NCBI GenBank assembly: GCA_021234155.1
Contig: JAJEKV010000026.1
Coordinates: forward strand, 188,001 to 252,000
Length of the DNA stretch: 64,000 nt
Direction of reading: 5' to 3'
Source of the DNA: Isoetes taiwanensis
Taxonomy: Eukaryota; Streptophyta; Lycopodiopsida; Isoetales; Isoetaceae
Made by a program: the position numbers and the translations under genes. This document shows, one piece after another, positions 43,761 through 52,814 of the stretch (its first letter is position 1; each line of letters begins with the position of its first letter). The notes under the pieces were generated by a model. That model saw only the letters and a program-made list of their open reading frames with translations, had not been told where the DNA came from and ran no database searches.

Positions 43761-44640
43761 TCCAATGTATATTGGAGTTTCCTCAAGGCAAGAGGAGTTT
43801 CCCCCTCTTTCTTCGAAGCAGCCTGGGATTGCTTCCTCTTCAACCACTGCAACGTCCCCTAACTTTTATGATACTTCCATCATATGAGTCCTGGAGACCC
43901 CCTTCTACTGACCCTCCAGATCAACAAGAGGCCATCTATGGCATCTGCTACTGGTAGTGCTCCACAGTTGACCTGGAAGAAGGACGTGCCTTTCCCATCT
44001 TTCCCGGGGCCTACCTCACTGCGAAAACGTGTAAACGTAAACACAAGCAACATACATCATAATCGATATAAAGCACGAAGGATGAGTTACCGTCAACAAT
44101 ATAACATCATCATCATAATACAACATCACCATGACATCACATAGGAGGTCCCCCAAGCTCAGACTCCGTGATGTAAGACTAATGGTCTGGGCCACAAGAT
44201 AACAGTAGTCGGAAGTTACGACTTTGGAGTTGGCTGGCATAAAACAATAGGAAGGGTAGTCCACTCCATCCGTCCCTCCTGTGCATACTTTGCAGATATA
44301 TCGAAAAGCTCCAGATCTCAAATGTAGCCTGCCAGGGACGTAACCCTAAGTTACTCCAAGATTGCATCTCCCTTGGTCTGATGAGGCAGGAAGACTGCTC
44401 CTTCCAAGAGGTGTCTTGTCGTAGCAGGCATCTAGAGAGATGAGGTTGCCTCCGCTTGTACTCAACCTGTAAGCAAGGTTTGCTCTATCTTCCTACCATA
44501 CTCGCTGGCGAGGGTCAAGACTGCATTGCAATGCAGCGTCATCAAAGGATGTCGAGAGAGATAACGCATCTGCAACCACGTTGAGTTTTCCAGGTTTGTA
44601 CCCACTTTTTTTTGGAACCCTGTTATTTTACATGAAAAGG
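43761..44640 (-). mobile_element. Ty3/Gypsy fragment
   Basis: The minus-strand translation of 44,536-44,605 reads YKPGKLNVVADALS, the hallmark end of Gypsy RNase H. The left part has LTR-like wording (TGCAACGTCCCC at 43,848) on the plus strand, so the piece may be rearranged. The right limit near 44,620 is an abrupt change into unrelated sequence. No other pol motif is convincing. Confidence 0.55.
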
Positions 44641-45119
44641 ACGAGGACAAAGTTTTGAAACCCCTTTATTGTTTTAGAAGATGCCTTTTTTCCTATGGGA
44701 AAAAATGTTAAGGAAAATTACATGGTCTACTTTTCTCAGTTAACAAGTCAAAAAGGTAGAGCGCATCTAAAACCAACGAAAATGTTATTTGGTTGTAAAC
44801 GAAGTGCTAATCAGTGGTTGAAGAGACCATGATGGTCGGGCTGGCACAAATATTACATCATCTTCGCACACAGAGCATCTACTGAGAACAACGAGCAGAG
44901 CAAGGTCCGAGGTGTTCCAAGCCACGAGAGCAACTTGAAGAGAATAGAAATCTGAACGCGCTGGCTTGTCCAATGCATGTCATCAACCTCTTCTCATCCT
45001 CTTTCTTCAATGAACGGCATGGCTCCTGATCATGTCCTTTCTGTTCACGATCTGTACTAGAAAAGACAAAATCAAGTTAATGCAATTGATGCTACAGAGT
45101 TCTAAGGGCCATTTTTTAA
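44641..45119. other. intergenic, no gene seen
   Basis: Short frames on both strands lack motifs. No repeat found. Confidence 0.5.
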
Positions 45120-45425
45120 GAAAGCAGGTCTGAGGGCCTTTCTAGTTTGATGCCCTTTCTCGAGTCGTCGAGAAAGGAAGCTCAGAATAAAAAAAAGCAG
45201 GTCTGAGGGTCTCGCGAGTCGAGAAACATAGCCAAAAAAAAGTAGAATAAAAAAGTTTTTTGAGGGCCTTTCTCGACTTGCACGTCGAGAAAGACCCGCA
45301 AGGCCCCTCTAATGGCCTTTCTCGACTTGCGAGTCGAGCAGGGAGCTCAGAGTGAAAAATGCAAGTCTAAGGGCCTTTCTCGATGTGCGAGTCGAGAAAG
45401 GCAACTCAGAGTGAAAAACACAGTT
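45120..45425. repeat. array of hairpin-forming repeats
   Basis: Five irregular units of about 60 bp, each with a GGCCTTTCTCGA...TCGAGAAAGG palindrome, often preceded by TCTGAGG or TCTAAGG and followed by CTCAGA and A-rich sequence. Cores: 45,154-45,177 (10-bp arms, 4-base loop), about 45,207-45,227 (decayed), 45,267-45,293, 45,316-45,342 and 45,374-45,401. The palindrome is conserved better than the linkers. Confidence 0.85.
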
Positions 45426-45479
45426 TTCAGGGCCAGAGGTTATTTTTGCAGAGGTAGGTTTTGTTCACAAAACCTTTTA

Positions 45480-45660
45480 AACCAATCTAAACCTATGCAT
45501 TAAACCTATGAAAGCTATACATTACAATTATGTAAATCTATGTAATAAACCTATGAAAGCACATTGAAATGATTAAACCATGTAAACCTGTGCATTAAAC
45601 CTATGAGAGCCTTAAACCTATGCATAAAATCTATTAATATGTAAACCTTACATTATGTTA
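45480..45660. repeat. short imperfect AAACCTATG repeats
   Basis: AAACCTATG occurs repeatedly (near 45,490, 45,504, 45,548, 45,596 and 45,614), usually with CATTA or GAAAGC nearby. A loose minisatellite directly downstream of the hairpin array. Confidence 0.65.
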
Positions 45661-46039
45661 GGAACTACAGAGGATGATCATGTGCATCAAAGAGTACTTG
45701 TCCCCATTTTGTGTCTTAAACCCTCAAAATGGATTAAACAAGGTGTAAAGTATATCGTGATCTTTGAAAAGTTAAATTTTTACCTTAGAATAGGAAATAT
45801 ATGCCTAGAAAACGTGCATCATAGCAACATAATGTGAAACTTGTGAAAATAGCAGCAAACACATAAGAAGAGAAATTGGGGACGCATAAATAAACGTCAA
45901 ATTATAAACCTATATTAGCATTTATTTTTTGACCCCGCTTTTTTCTGTATTCCGCCTTTTCCCGCCCATGCTTGAAATTTAAAATTTGGTACGTATCTTT
46001 GAGATGAAGATCCTTTGTACCACATAGCCATAGCTCCGA
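45661..46039. other. intergenic, no gene seen
   Basis: No recognisable coding or repeat feature before the DUF8039-like exon. Confidence 0.4.
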
Positions 46040-46307
46040 CGGAAGAAGAGTTGAAAATTTTCTAAGAAGCTCGGCCCATCCATACCTCCCAAGAAGCTAT
46101 ACACAGATCATTGGCAAGGGCATTGTTGATAACATGGCACCAACTACAGCATGCCATGGAGTGCCCTTGGGACCTGATTATATTAGAATTAGATTGACAG
46201 ACTACTTTGTTGCCACTCATACATTACAAAGACCACATGCAGGAGCAGAAACACTTGGAGAATCAGTAGGGAGTTTCTTGGCTTGGCCAACAACACTACT
46301 AAGAGAG
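46040..46307 (+). pseudogene. DUF8039-like exon, upstream part
   Basis: The plus frame reads YTQIIGKGIVDNMAPT, then HGVPLGPDYIRIRL and ETLGESVGSFLAWPTTLLRE. This matches the domain I know as DUF8039 (the pattern HGVPL-G-x-RV, TLGEAVG-FLAWP), found in plant transposon-related proteins. The exon ends at GAGAG/GTATGT, a good donor, phase 0. The 5' limit is approximate; the frame stays open somewhat further left. The second exon at 49,540 fits in phase. Function of the domain is unknown. Confidence 0.55.
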
Positions 46308-46426
46308 GTATGTACTAAAAATTTTACTATAGCACTGTTGCTCTTTACTGTAGCTACTGTAGCATATTTCACCTGTCACCTGCATACTCGTATGTCTCAC
46401 ATGCATACTCCTATGTCTACACAATA

Positions 46427-46774
46427 ATGCTGCTCACATGCATACTCGCATGTCTGCTCAGTGGCAGCGCATTAGTCATGTCCCGCAATCCGATCACATC
46501 CTGTTCTAATTGCAATTGTCGATCTACCTTGCCACCGGCTCCAAAATATGTGGATTCCATCATTTGCTCCGTGAACTATTTTGAAATTTATAGATGCCAG
46601 CAGAGGGGCTTGGAACTCGATCCTTGGTTGCAGGGAGTTGCAATGGCCTCTGCTAGAAGTTATCCTGATACATATAAGGTTGGCATCCACCTTGTATGGG
46701 TTCCACCAAAGCATGGTGTTTATGAAGTTAAGAGAGTAACCGTGCCACCTGCTCATGATGAGCATGGTTGGTGA
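46427..46774 (+). CDS. unidentified 115-codon frame
   Basis: Starts within a stretch of CACATGCATACTC repeats and ends in AHDEHGW-stop, with AATAAA at about 46,822. The last two thirds (LELDPWLQGVAMASARSYP, VGIHLVWVPPKHGVYEVKR) look coding. No family recognised. It lies in the apparent intron of the DUF8039-like gene and could be an independent gene fragment. Confidence 0.3.
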   Translation: MLLTCILACLLSGSALVMSRNPITSCSNCNCRSTLPPAPKYVDSIICSVNYFEIYRCQQRGLELDPWLQGVAMASARSYPDTYKVGIHLVWVPPKHGVYEVKRVTVPPAHDEHGW

Positions 46775-46941
46775 AAGAATTGTCCTCTTCTTTTGTAACT
46801 GCCATGATTTTTCCTTGTTGAATAAAAAATCACCTACATCCAGGCAAGAACATGATTTGAAGTGATTCTGTAGTAGTTTTTTGGGTTAACTAAATGTAAT
46901 ATATATAGTAAATCTAACTAAGAAATGAATTTTATAGAAGA

Positions 46942-46969
46942 CTAGTTATGGTGCCCGGCGTTGCCGGGC
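46942..46969 (-). mobile_element. Helitron 3' terminus
   Basis: Read on minus: hairpin GCCCGGCAACGCCGGGC (46,953-46,969), seven bases, then CTAG followed by T. This is the canonical Helitron 3' end (hairpin, CTRR, insertion before T). The body lies to the right; its 5' TC end was not identified. Confidence 0.8.
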
Positions 46970-47206
46970 TTTGATAGTGATTTGCAGCGGTGGTTGTTTT
47001 GTAGTTGTGTTGTCTTTGTGTGTGTGATATTTTTTATAGTGTAGTGTTAAAGGAGCAATAGTACTGTAGTTGGACCACATGCATTACAGATATGCTTCTA
47101 TTAAATCATGCCAATCACAATACCTATGCAATCGTCTACACTCTTGTGTAACACTTTAAATTTCATAAATTCGTAACATTTGAACAATAGGTCATAACAA
47201 TTCAAG

Positions 47207-47467
47207 TCATTTATTAAATGGAGAGTGTTGAGCCAAGATAGAAAAACTTGGTTCATTGGTCCCCAATGCATGAACAACACTGACAAACCAGCCAATGTCA
47301 TAAAAACATAGTGTGGTTTGACGCATGAACCTTGCCCTCCATCCTCGAATGGCATACGCCAGAAAGAACCAATAAAGCAACACTGGAAATGCCACAGATA
47401 CCTTGGGCATAATGGTTGCTGAAAGAACATAGAAAACAATGCGAATGACCTTCACATATGTCCTCAT
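47207..47467 (-). pseudogene. membrane-protein-like fragment
   Basis: A minus frame of 86 codons with two hydrophobic spans (VIRIVFYVLSATIMP and VAFPVLLYWFFLAYAIRG) followed by a charged stretch WRARFMRQ. The arrangement of membrane span, turn, basic loop suggests a piece of a multi-pass protein. A resemblance to choline-transporter-like proteins is only impressionistic. It may be a Helitron-captured exon. Confidence 0.3.
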
Positions 47468-47827
47468 TGGAGGGCTTTATAATTTTTGAGCAATACTGTT
47501 GATTTTCATGACATATATATGTAGACCACATCAAATGCACAGGATATCAAATTCCAAAAATTAAAAAGCTTCAAGATTGCCCTACAAACCATATCTTTAA
47601 CAACCACAGGGAAAGTGTGAAGCTTCTCCAAACCTAAGCCTCCATATCTCTGCCTTATGCACTGCAAACTGGACGATTTCCGTCCGCACAGAACGGCGAT
47701 CATGGCATGCATATTGCCATGCAGGAGGAGGAAATTTTTGCAAAAAAAAAACCATATCGAGCAAATCCTTCTCGATTTTTAATGAATCGGAAAGTTTGAC
47801 CGGCAGCAAAATCAACCCAAAACCTTA

Positions 47828-47889
47828 GAAAATCGGGTTTAAAAAAATTCCAAAAAAGTTTTTGGTCAAACCTGAAAATCCCAAATTAA
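47828..47889. repeat. dispersed repeat, copy 1
   Basis: AAATTCCAAAAAAGTTTTTGG...GAAAATCCCAAATTAA is matched at 58,115-58,163 (copy 2) with a few changes. This copy ends exactly at the Helitron terminus at 47,890, which suggests the Helitron inserted at the repeat's edge. Confidence 0.75.
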
Positions 47890-47925
47890 CTAGATAGATA
47901 TTAATCTCTCGTGCTCAGCGCGAGA
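47890..47925 (-). mobile_element. Helitron 3' terminus, second type
   Basis: Read on minus: hairpin CTCGCGCTGAGCACGAG (about 47,907-47,923), then GATTAATATCTATCTAG followed by T. The hairpin sequence differs from the CCGGC type, so it belongs to another Helitron subfamily. A second, similar CTCGCGCTCAACGCAAG block lies at 47,933-47,951. Confidence 0.6.
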
Positions 47926-48050
47926 AGAAAATACTCGCGCTCAACGCAAGAAGAACAAAAAACTAGAAATAACCTAACCACAATTGATAAATTGTGAAAG
48001 TAAAAAAGTTTTTTATTACAAAAAATATATACAACAGAGCTTTATAAAAG

Positions 48051-49376
48051 CTATTCTGCTAAGACCGGTAGCAGTGGTGCAGGATCAATAGTTATTGTCC
48101 TCTGTACAATGTAGTCTAGTCTATCTGGATCCAGGTTCGTCATCATCAGCAGGCAGTTCATTTTGGCCTCTAGCTTTCCTGAATGGTAGGTCCTCAGACT
48201 CTCTAACAAGTCTCTTTGTCCAGGTTTCAGGATTAAGAAATGGCTCAAAATAAATCTAATGCCAATAGATGCCGCTGCATGGAGGACTACTTCTGCAATC
48301 TGGGCATTGAACTCGGCGTCTGTTAAGCCTGCCACTTGCTGCACTGCACTTCCACATTCATCTCTCTCCTCAAAGACAGGGAGGAGATGGTCGAACTTGT
48401 TTACCAATTTGTTGAAATCCCTGAACAGTGTTGCTTTCGGGATATCTCTATGAAGTGCCCTGTCCTGGGCTTTGGTGAGGCTCAAGGCCAAGCCTCGCTC
48501 GTGCACATGACCACGGTTGGTAGCATGGAATAAAATAACGGCTAAGGTTAGCCAAATGGCTATTTTGTAGCAGTTTTGCCAAGAAAAACGGCTAAAGTAA
48601 ATGGAAAAAATGCCCAAAAAAAGGAAAATTTTAGCCCAATTTTTTGGCCGCCCAAGTGAGTTTTTAGGTTGAATAGCCAAACCTTTACCTCTAGACATAT
48701 CCATCAGGACATCGATTAGCTAAACCTAAGATAGAGTGGGCCTAGAAAAATGGATAGATTAGCCCGAAATTCAACACCAATGTATGTACTAACTTTAAGA
48801 AATTTCAAATAGGGTTTATATTTTTCTTTTTTTTTTCCACTTTCTTTCTTGTTCCAAGTACAAAGTTGAAGCATTAGAGGAAAAGGAACAATGTAGTCCC
48901 CTTTTTTTTAGGTTTTTGAACATGTTCATGTATGTTTGTGTCTTGATTTATGTATTTACAATAAATTCAATGTTTTTGCCAAAATGCTTGAATTTTTTTA
49001 AATTACTATAGCATGATGGCTAATATTTGCCTTTCCATTTTGTGAAAGTTTAGCCAAAAGCAAGAAATTGTGATGGAGAAAAACCATTTGGTTTAGCCAA
49101 GTGTTAGAAACTTCTCGCCACAATTTGAAGGTAGTTTAGCTAAAACTAATTTGGCTACACTAAAATATAGGAGTAGTAATTTATTCCATGGTTGGTAGCA
49201 TTGACATGCACCAAACTGGTTTCATAACCCATTGACCTAAAAAATACTGCAGAGATTGGAATGGCGAAATGATATTTGGTCTGATTCAGCAAATACGAAA
49301 TTGGAAATGTGCTACGAAATGGGATATCTGCTGATGTGTCCAAATGGGATACTTTTGTATGAGTCACACCCAGCAC
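48051..49376 (-). pseudogene. unidentified coding region interrupted by a MITE
   Basis: The right part (49,376-49,191, from MLGVTHTKVSHLD to HVNATN) and the left part (48,514-48,051, from RGHVHERGLALS to LLPVLAE) join in frame at the 10-bp duplication flanking the insertion. The two pieces therefore form one reading frame of about 216 codons. The 217-codon frame seen at 48,051-48,704 has a false N-terminus lying inside the MITE. An AG acceptor (ACCAAATACAG) lies just upstream, so this is probably one exon. I recognise no family. Sequence includes DHLLPVFEERDECGSAVQQV and LLMMTNLDPDRLDY. Confidence 0.55.
48525..49189. mobile_element. Mutator-like MITE, 665 bp
   Basis: Ends are ATGGAATAAAATA and TAATTTATTCCAT, inverted and nearly identical, flanked by a perfect 10-bp direct repeat GGTTGGTAGC (48,515-48,524 and 49,190-49,199). 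A 9-11-bp target duplication is typical of Mutator-type elements. The interior is AT-rich with many GGCTA and TAGCC words near both ends and has no transposase, so it is non-autonomous. The 10-bp length is unlikely to come from hAT or CACTA elements. Confidence 0.8.
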
Positions 49377-49445
49377 GACATATCTGTATTTGGTAAATTA
49401 ATATAACTTTCTTATGTATTTTACAAAATTATGGTCCATACATGT

Positions 49446-49458
49446 CGCGCGTAGCGCG
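49446..49458. repeat. GC-rich hairpin, possible Helitron end
   Basis: CGCGC-GTA-GCGCG, similar in kind to Helitron terminal hairpins, but no CTRR is found at the right distance on either strand. Function not established. Confidence 0.4.
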
Positions 49459-49539
49459 GTGTAGGCATTGTATAAATATGTCATTTATTGTTATTGCATA
49501 CAATACTATGTTTTCCTCAACTTTTCTTCTAATTTTCAG

Positions 49540-49641
49540 ATTTCTCATGAAGCTAGTGCTGGAGAACCATGTGATCAAGAACCTCGAGTAGAGAAGAATG
49601 ATTTTGATTACATGGATGTGGAAGAGATTAATACAAACTAG
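49540..49641 (+). pseudogene. DUF8039-like gene, terminal exon
   Basis: Preceded by a good acceptor (CTTTTCTTCTAATTTTCAG), the plus frame reads ISHEASAGEPCDQEPRVEK then NDFDYMDVEEINTN-stop. It is in phase 0 with the donor at 46,308, so it could be the next exon, with 3.2 kb of transposon-filled intron between. The TAG stop lies inside the CTAG terminus of the adjacent Helitron. The link to the upstream exon rests on phase and proximity only. Confidence 0.45.
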
Positions 49642-49665
49642 TTATGATGCCCGGCGTTGCCGGGC
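49638..49665 (-). mobile_element. Helitron 3' terminus
   Basis: Read on minus: GCCCGGCAACGCCGGGC (49,649-49,665), ATCATAA, then CTAG followed by T. It is nearly identical to the terminus at 46,942, so both are ends of the same Helitron family in the same orientation. The 5' end lies to the right and was not found. Confidence 0.8.
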
Positions 49666-49679
49666 GTAACTACAAATTT

Positions 49680-50490
49680 ATTGTAGAATTATATGAATAA
49701 AATGTTGGATTTAGGAACGTATGTAGGGTTGTCAATGGTGCTCCTTTTAAGTTATTGTCCAAGTTGGATGTAGATGTAGATCCGAGCATATTGATCTAGA
49801 ATGTTGTGTAGTTTTTATTGGTTTACAAAATGACCAACAATGTCCAACAAAGAATATGAATTAGTTGAAAAAGATACCCATAATTTAGATGTCATGTAAT
49901 TCAGACGTCATGTCTACCGAAAAAAATATCTGGTCTATTTTAGGTTCTTCCATTTTAACAAAGCAACCCAAGGGAAGGAAGGTTATGTATATCGTGTGCA
50001 CTAAAATACTCGCATTTGGTAATGGATTCGCAGTATGGTAAATCTCTGCTAAGTTGGTATTGTTGTGATTTTCCTGTTTTGTGATGTGCATGTAGGATAC
50101 ACATTTGGCTCTATATGTATTTTATTTCTTTTCTTAATCAACCCTAAATCTTTGAAATCTTTAGATGCTAAAAAGGAATGCATTTTGCCTATTCATTCGA
50201 TTGCCCATTTTTCTTATTAGCATATTAAGCCCTGGCGCCAATAGTTTACTTGAAATACTCATGAATTTGTGGCTAGCTTTCCAAATCTAAAGGAATTGTA
50301 TCTAAAAATCTAAGCCTTAGTACCAATAGTTTATTTGGGGCTATTCATTAAATTATGGCTTGCTTGTCAAATCTAAAAGAGTTATCTCAAAATACTATGA
50401 GAGGTGATTAAAGAACATGTGCATGCATCATAAATAAATGCAACAAATGCATGTTAATCACAAAAAACATGCATCTAATGAACAAACACA
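49680..50490. other. AT-rich DNA, possibly Helitron body
   Basis: No supported gene. It lies inside whatever Helitron ends at 49,638. Two similar lines near 50,220-50,390 share CCAATAGTTTA and CAAATCTAAA words. Confidence 0.4.
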
Positions 50491-50600
50491 TGTCCCAGCT
50501 CTATAGGTCTTTCTAGATGTTCATGACATGTGAATATAGCCTAATGTCCCACCTCTATAGGTCTTTCTAGATGTTCATGACATGTGAATAAGCCTAATGT
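50491..50600. repeat. 54-bp tandem duplication
   Basis: Units start at 50,491 and 50,545 (TGTCCCA, then TCTATAGGTCTTTCTAGATG and TTCATGACATGTGAATA). A short third start, TTTATGACATGT, follows. Confidence 0.9.
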
Positions 50601-50876
50601 TTATGACATGTATATTGGAGCATGTGGCACTTCTCTAATAAACCATTTGCCACACAATTGCAACCGGAATGTAATGTATACAATATACACACCTTTCTAC
50701 TTTTGCAATTTCATCCTATTCTATTTTGCAATATTCTAGTTTGCGTTGTGTTACATAACAATTATTGACATTTTATTTATCACAATATTATCTATTATCC
50801 ATTATTCTGAAGTAGAACACATCTAAGAAATGTGGTCTCTATGCCACCCTATACTGGTTTAGTATAGCGTGCAGAT

Positions 50877-50972
50877 GATCTTAAGGAATTAAGTAGAAAA
50901 TATTGTTCTTTGCAAGGGAAGCACAGGATCTTAAAGAATTGAGTAGAAAATATTGTTCTTTGCAAGGGAGGT
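50877..50972. repeat. 50-bp tandem duplication
   Basis: Units at 50,877 and 50,927 share GATCTTAA, GAATT, AGTAGAAAATATTGTTC and TTTGCAAGGGA with two or three changes. Confidence 0.9.
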
Positions 50973-51692
50973 GACAAAAAGGTTCAGTATCTTCATCTGC
51001 ATATTCACATTTTTAGACTTGATATTTTCGCATATATTTGATGGCAATTGATGCCTACATTGTGTAGTGAACAAACTCAGTTCAACAGAGTTACTTACTT
51101 TAATAACTCCAAGCTAGTATAATATTAATTCTTTAGATGCACGGCGCCCTCTGTTTTTTGTCCCAAATAATGCAGAGAGTGGTAGAGCATTTCCTTGTTT
51201 GTCAAGAAACTATTCCTGGCACTAATTGAATTCCTTAATGAAACACATTGCCAATAACATAATAAGACAATGAAAAGTATCCCCATGCCTCCTGTATGAG
51301 CTAGGTCTTGTATGAGCTATGTTAGGGATTTGTTGGTAATTACTTATGATGATTGGAAAAAGGAAAAATATATGATGATACTCTGTGATCTTAAACGATC
51401 TAAATGCCACTGGTACATAGTTCAAAATCAATGGGACATCCTTGCCCTAAAGGTCTAAACTGAGTCTCTGTTCTAGTCTCTGTTCTGCCATGAGCGTTTA
51501 CAGAGCAACTTGTGAATATGTAGCATTATAACAGGGGTTTTTTTTGTGATTTTATACGCTTTTTGGCATGGTTTTCATATGATTTCATGGCCGTATTGCA
51601 CGAGACATACTAATCAGTACATCTAGAGTGCACCAAGTTTTTGCATGCAATTTGTGTTATTTTTGTTTCATCCTCCTCAATGGTTAAGATCT
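50973..51692. other. intergenic, no gene seen
   Basis: AT-rich; no motif-bearing frame. TATGAGCTA-type words repeat near 51,295-51,315. Confidence 0.4.
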
Positions 51693-51756
51693 GAGGGCTT
51701 ACAAAGAAAGCCCTCTTTAAATTCAAAAGATCCAAGGGCTTATAACGAAAGCCCTT
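51693..51756. repeat. two adjacent 8-bp-arm hairpins
   Basis: GAGGGCTT...AAGCCCTC (51,693-51,715) and AAGGGCTT...AAGCCCTT (51,734-51,756), both with 7-base loops and 41 bp apart. They look like a tandem duplication in which the stem has been kept, with one compensating pair difference at the outer stem (G-C against A-T). Confidence 0.8.
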
Positions 51757-51841
51757 TTCTCGTGAAAAAACAAGAGGTGAACCATTTCTACAAGGCAAGG
51801 CCAAGGTTACCTCAATCTCGCGTCCTTTGCCCAAGGAGAAA

Positions 51842-51930
51842 TCTCCATGTTTGAACTCTTAAGCATGTTTCCTTGATAGTCTGGTGGGTTCTCCATGTTT
51901 GAACTCTTAAGCATGTTTTCTTGAAATCGC
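51842..51930. repeat. tandem duplication of about 48 bp
   Basis: TCTCCATGTTTGAACTCTTA then AGCATGTTT occurs at about 51,842 and again at 51,890, followed by CTTGA each time. Confidence 0.9.
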
Positions 51931-52214
51931 TATGGAGGCTATCTAAATTGGGGAGGCGAAGCTTTACAGCAGCCGCTGCAGCACGCCAGGATAACAGAAC
52001 TGCATATTCTTCGAAATGGGGCTTATTGAAGAAAGCAGGAGCTAGATATTGGACTAGGCGGATGGGCTTTGCTTGAGGATGGAGATAGAAGACGTCGATT
52101 CAAGCTTTTATGGGTTATCCCTACCCGTCTTGCTAGGGACGTTTTTACTGCCACCGGGGCTGCTTTTTCCTTCTCAAATCTCGCAACAACAAGAACAACA
52201 AGAAGCGCTGCGAA

Positions 52215-52814
52215 TTGGCAACTGGAGTTCTGAATGCCCTTACCAGTTCGTCTATATTCTTACCCAAAGCTCCATCTTGCAGGCTTGATTTCAGTGCTTG
52301 TATAGTTGCATTGCATGTAGATAAGAACCCTAAAAGTTCCTCCGGCAGATCATGCAGCAAGAGGCTTAGGTATAAAGTAGTTGTGATTTCTTATTGGGAG
52401 CTTCCAAAGGAGCACTGTGAATGCAAGCCTCTGGATTGTGACTGCCTACATACCACTTTTGTGGCAGATGTGTATGATTCTGATGTAGAAAGCTGGTCCA
52501 GGCGCAGCGGCACAAACAGCGAATGTAGTGATGGTGGGATGATCTGTAAAGGAAATTTGCAGAATGGTACCAAAACAGTGCATAATGTGGTGGTTCATTT
52601 TGTCACAATAAGGGGACACTATGATTCTTATCCTTCCTACAACATTCTGGCAGATACATGGCGAGAGGTTGCGTTTAGAGGAGATGTGGATTATGTTGTT
52701 GATGACTATTACAATCAAGTGCATGAAGTTGGAGCAGATAGAGAAGGTGCTTTGATGTGCTTCGTTAAATTTTCTTGCCAACGGTTTATTACTTGCAAAG
52801 GCATCTCAGGTTAA
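52215..52814 (+). CDS. F-box/Kelch-like protein fragment, 199 codons
   Basis: A single open frame. Segments read like the C-terminal associated region of plant F-box proteins: LTSSSIFLPKAPSCRLDF (position of the usual NPLT-x-LP motif), YKVVVISYWELPK, VADVYDSDVESWSRRSG and MICKGNLQN, then ILADTWREV. The F-box itself is not in this frame, but coding-like sequence continues upstream in another frame (DRRRRFKLLWVIPTRLARDV near 52,082-52,141), so the N-terminus has a frameshift. If real, F-box proteins select substrates for SCF ubiquitin ligases. This one looks like a pseudogene or fragment. Confidence 0.4.
   Translation: MATGVLNALTSSSIFLPKAPSCRLDFSACIVALHVDKNPKSSSGRSCSKRLRYKVVVISYWELPKEHCECKPLDCDCLHTTFVADVYDSDVESWSRRSGTNSECSDGGMICKGNLQNGTKTVHNVVVHFVTIRGHYDSYPSYNILADTWREVAFRGDVDYVVDDYYNQVHEVGADREGALMCFVKFSCQRFITCKGISG

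Noticed and set aside
43848-43870. TGCAACGTCCCC as the start of a second LTR
   Set aside because: No matching end, no target duplication, and the nearby RNase H motif is on the other strand.
47207-47467. Assignment as a choline-transporter-like exon
   Set aside because: Only the hydrophobic pattern agrees; no diagnostic motif, so no family name is given.
48517-48704. N-terminal 60 residues of the 217-codon minus frame, with a hydrophobic span
   Set aside because: These codons are MITE sequence read through by chance; the real coding continues at 49,191 on the other side of the MITE.
49446-49458. CGCGCGTAGCGCG as a Helitron 3' end
   Set aside because: No CTRR at the right distance on either strand; kept only as a hairpin.
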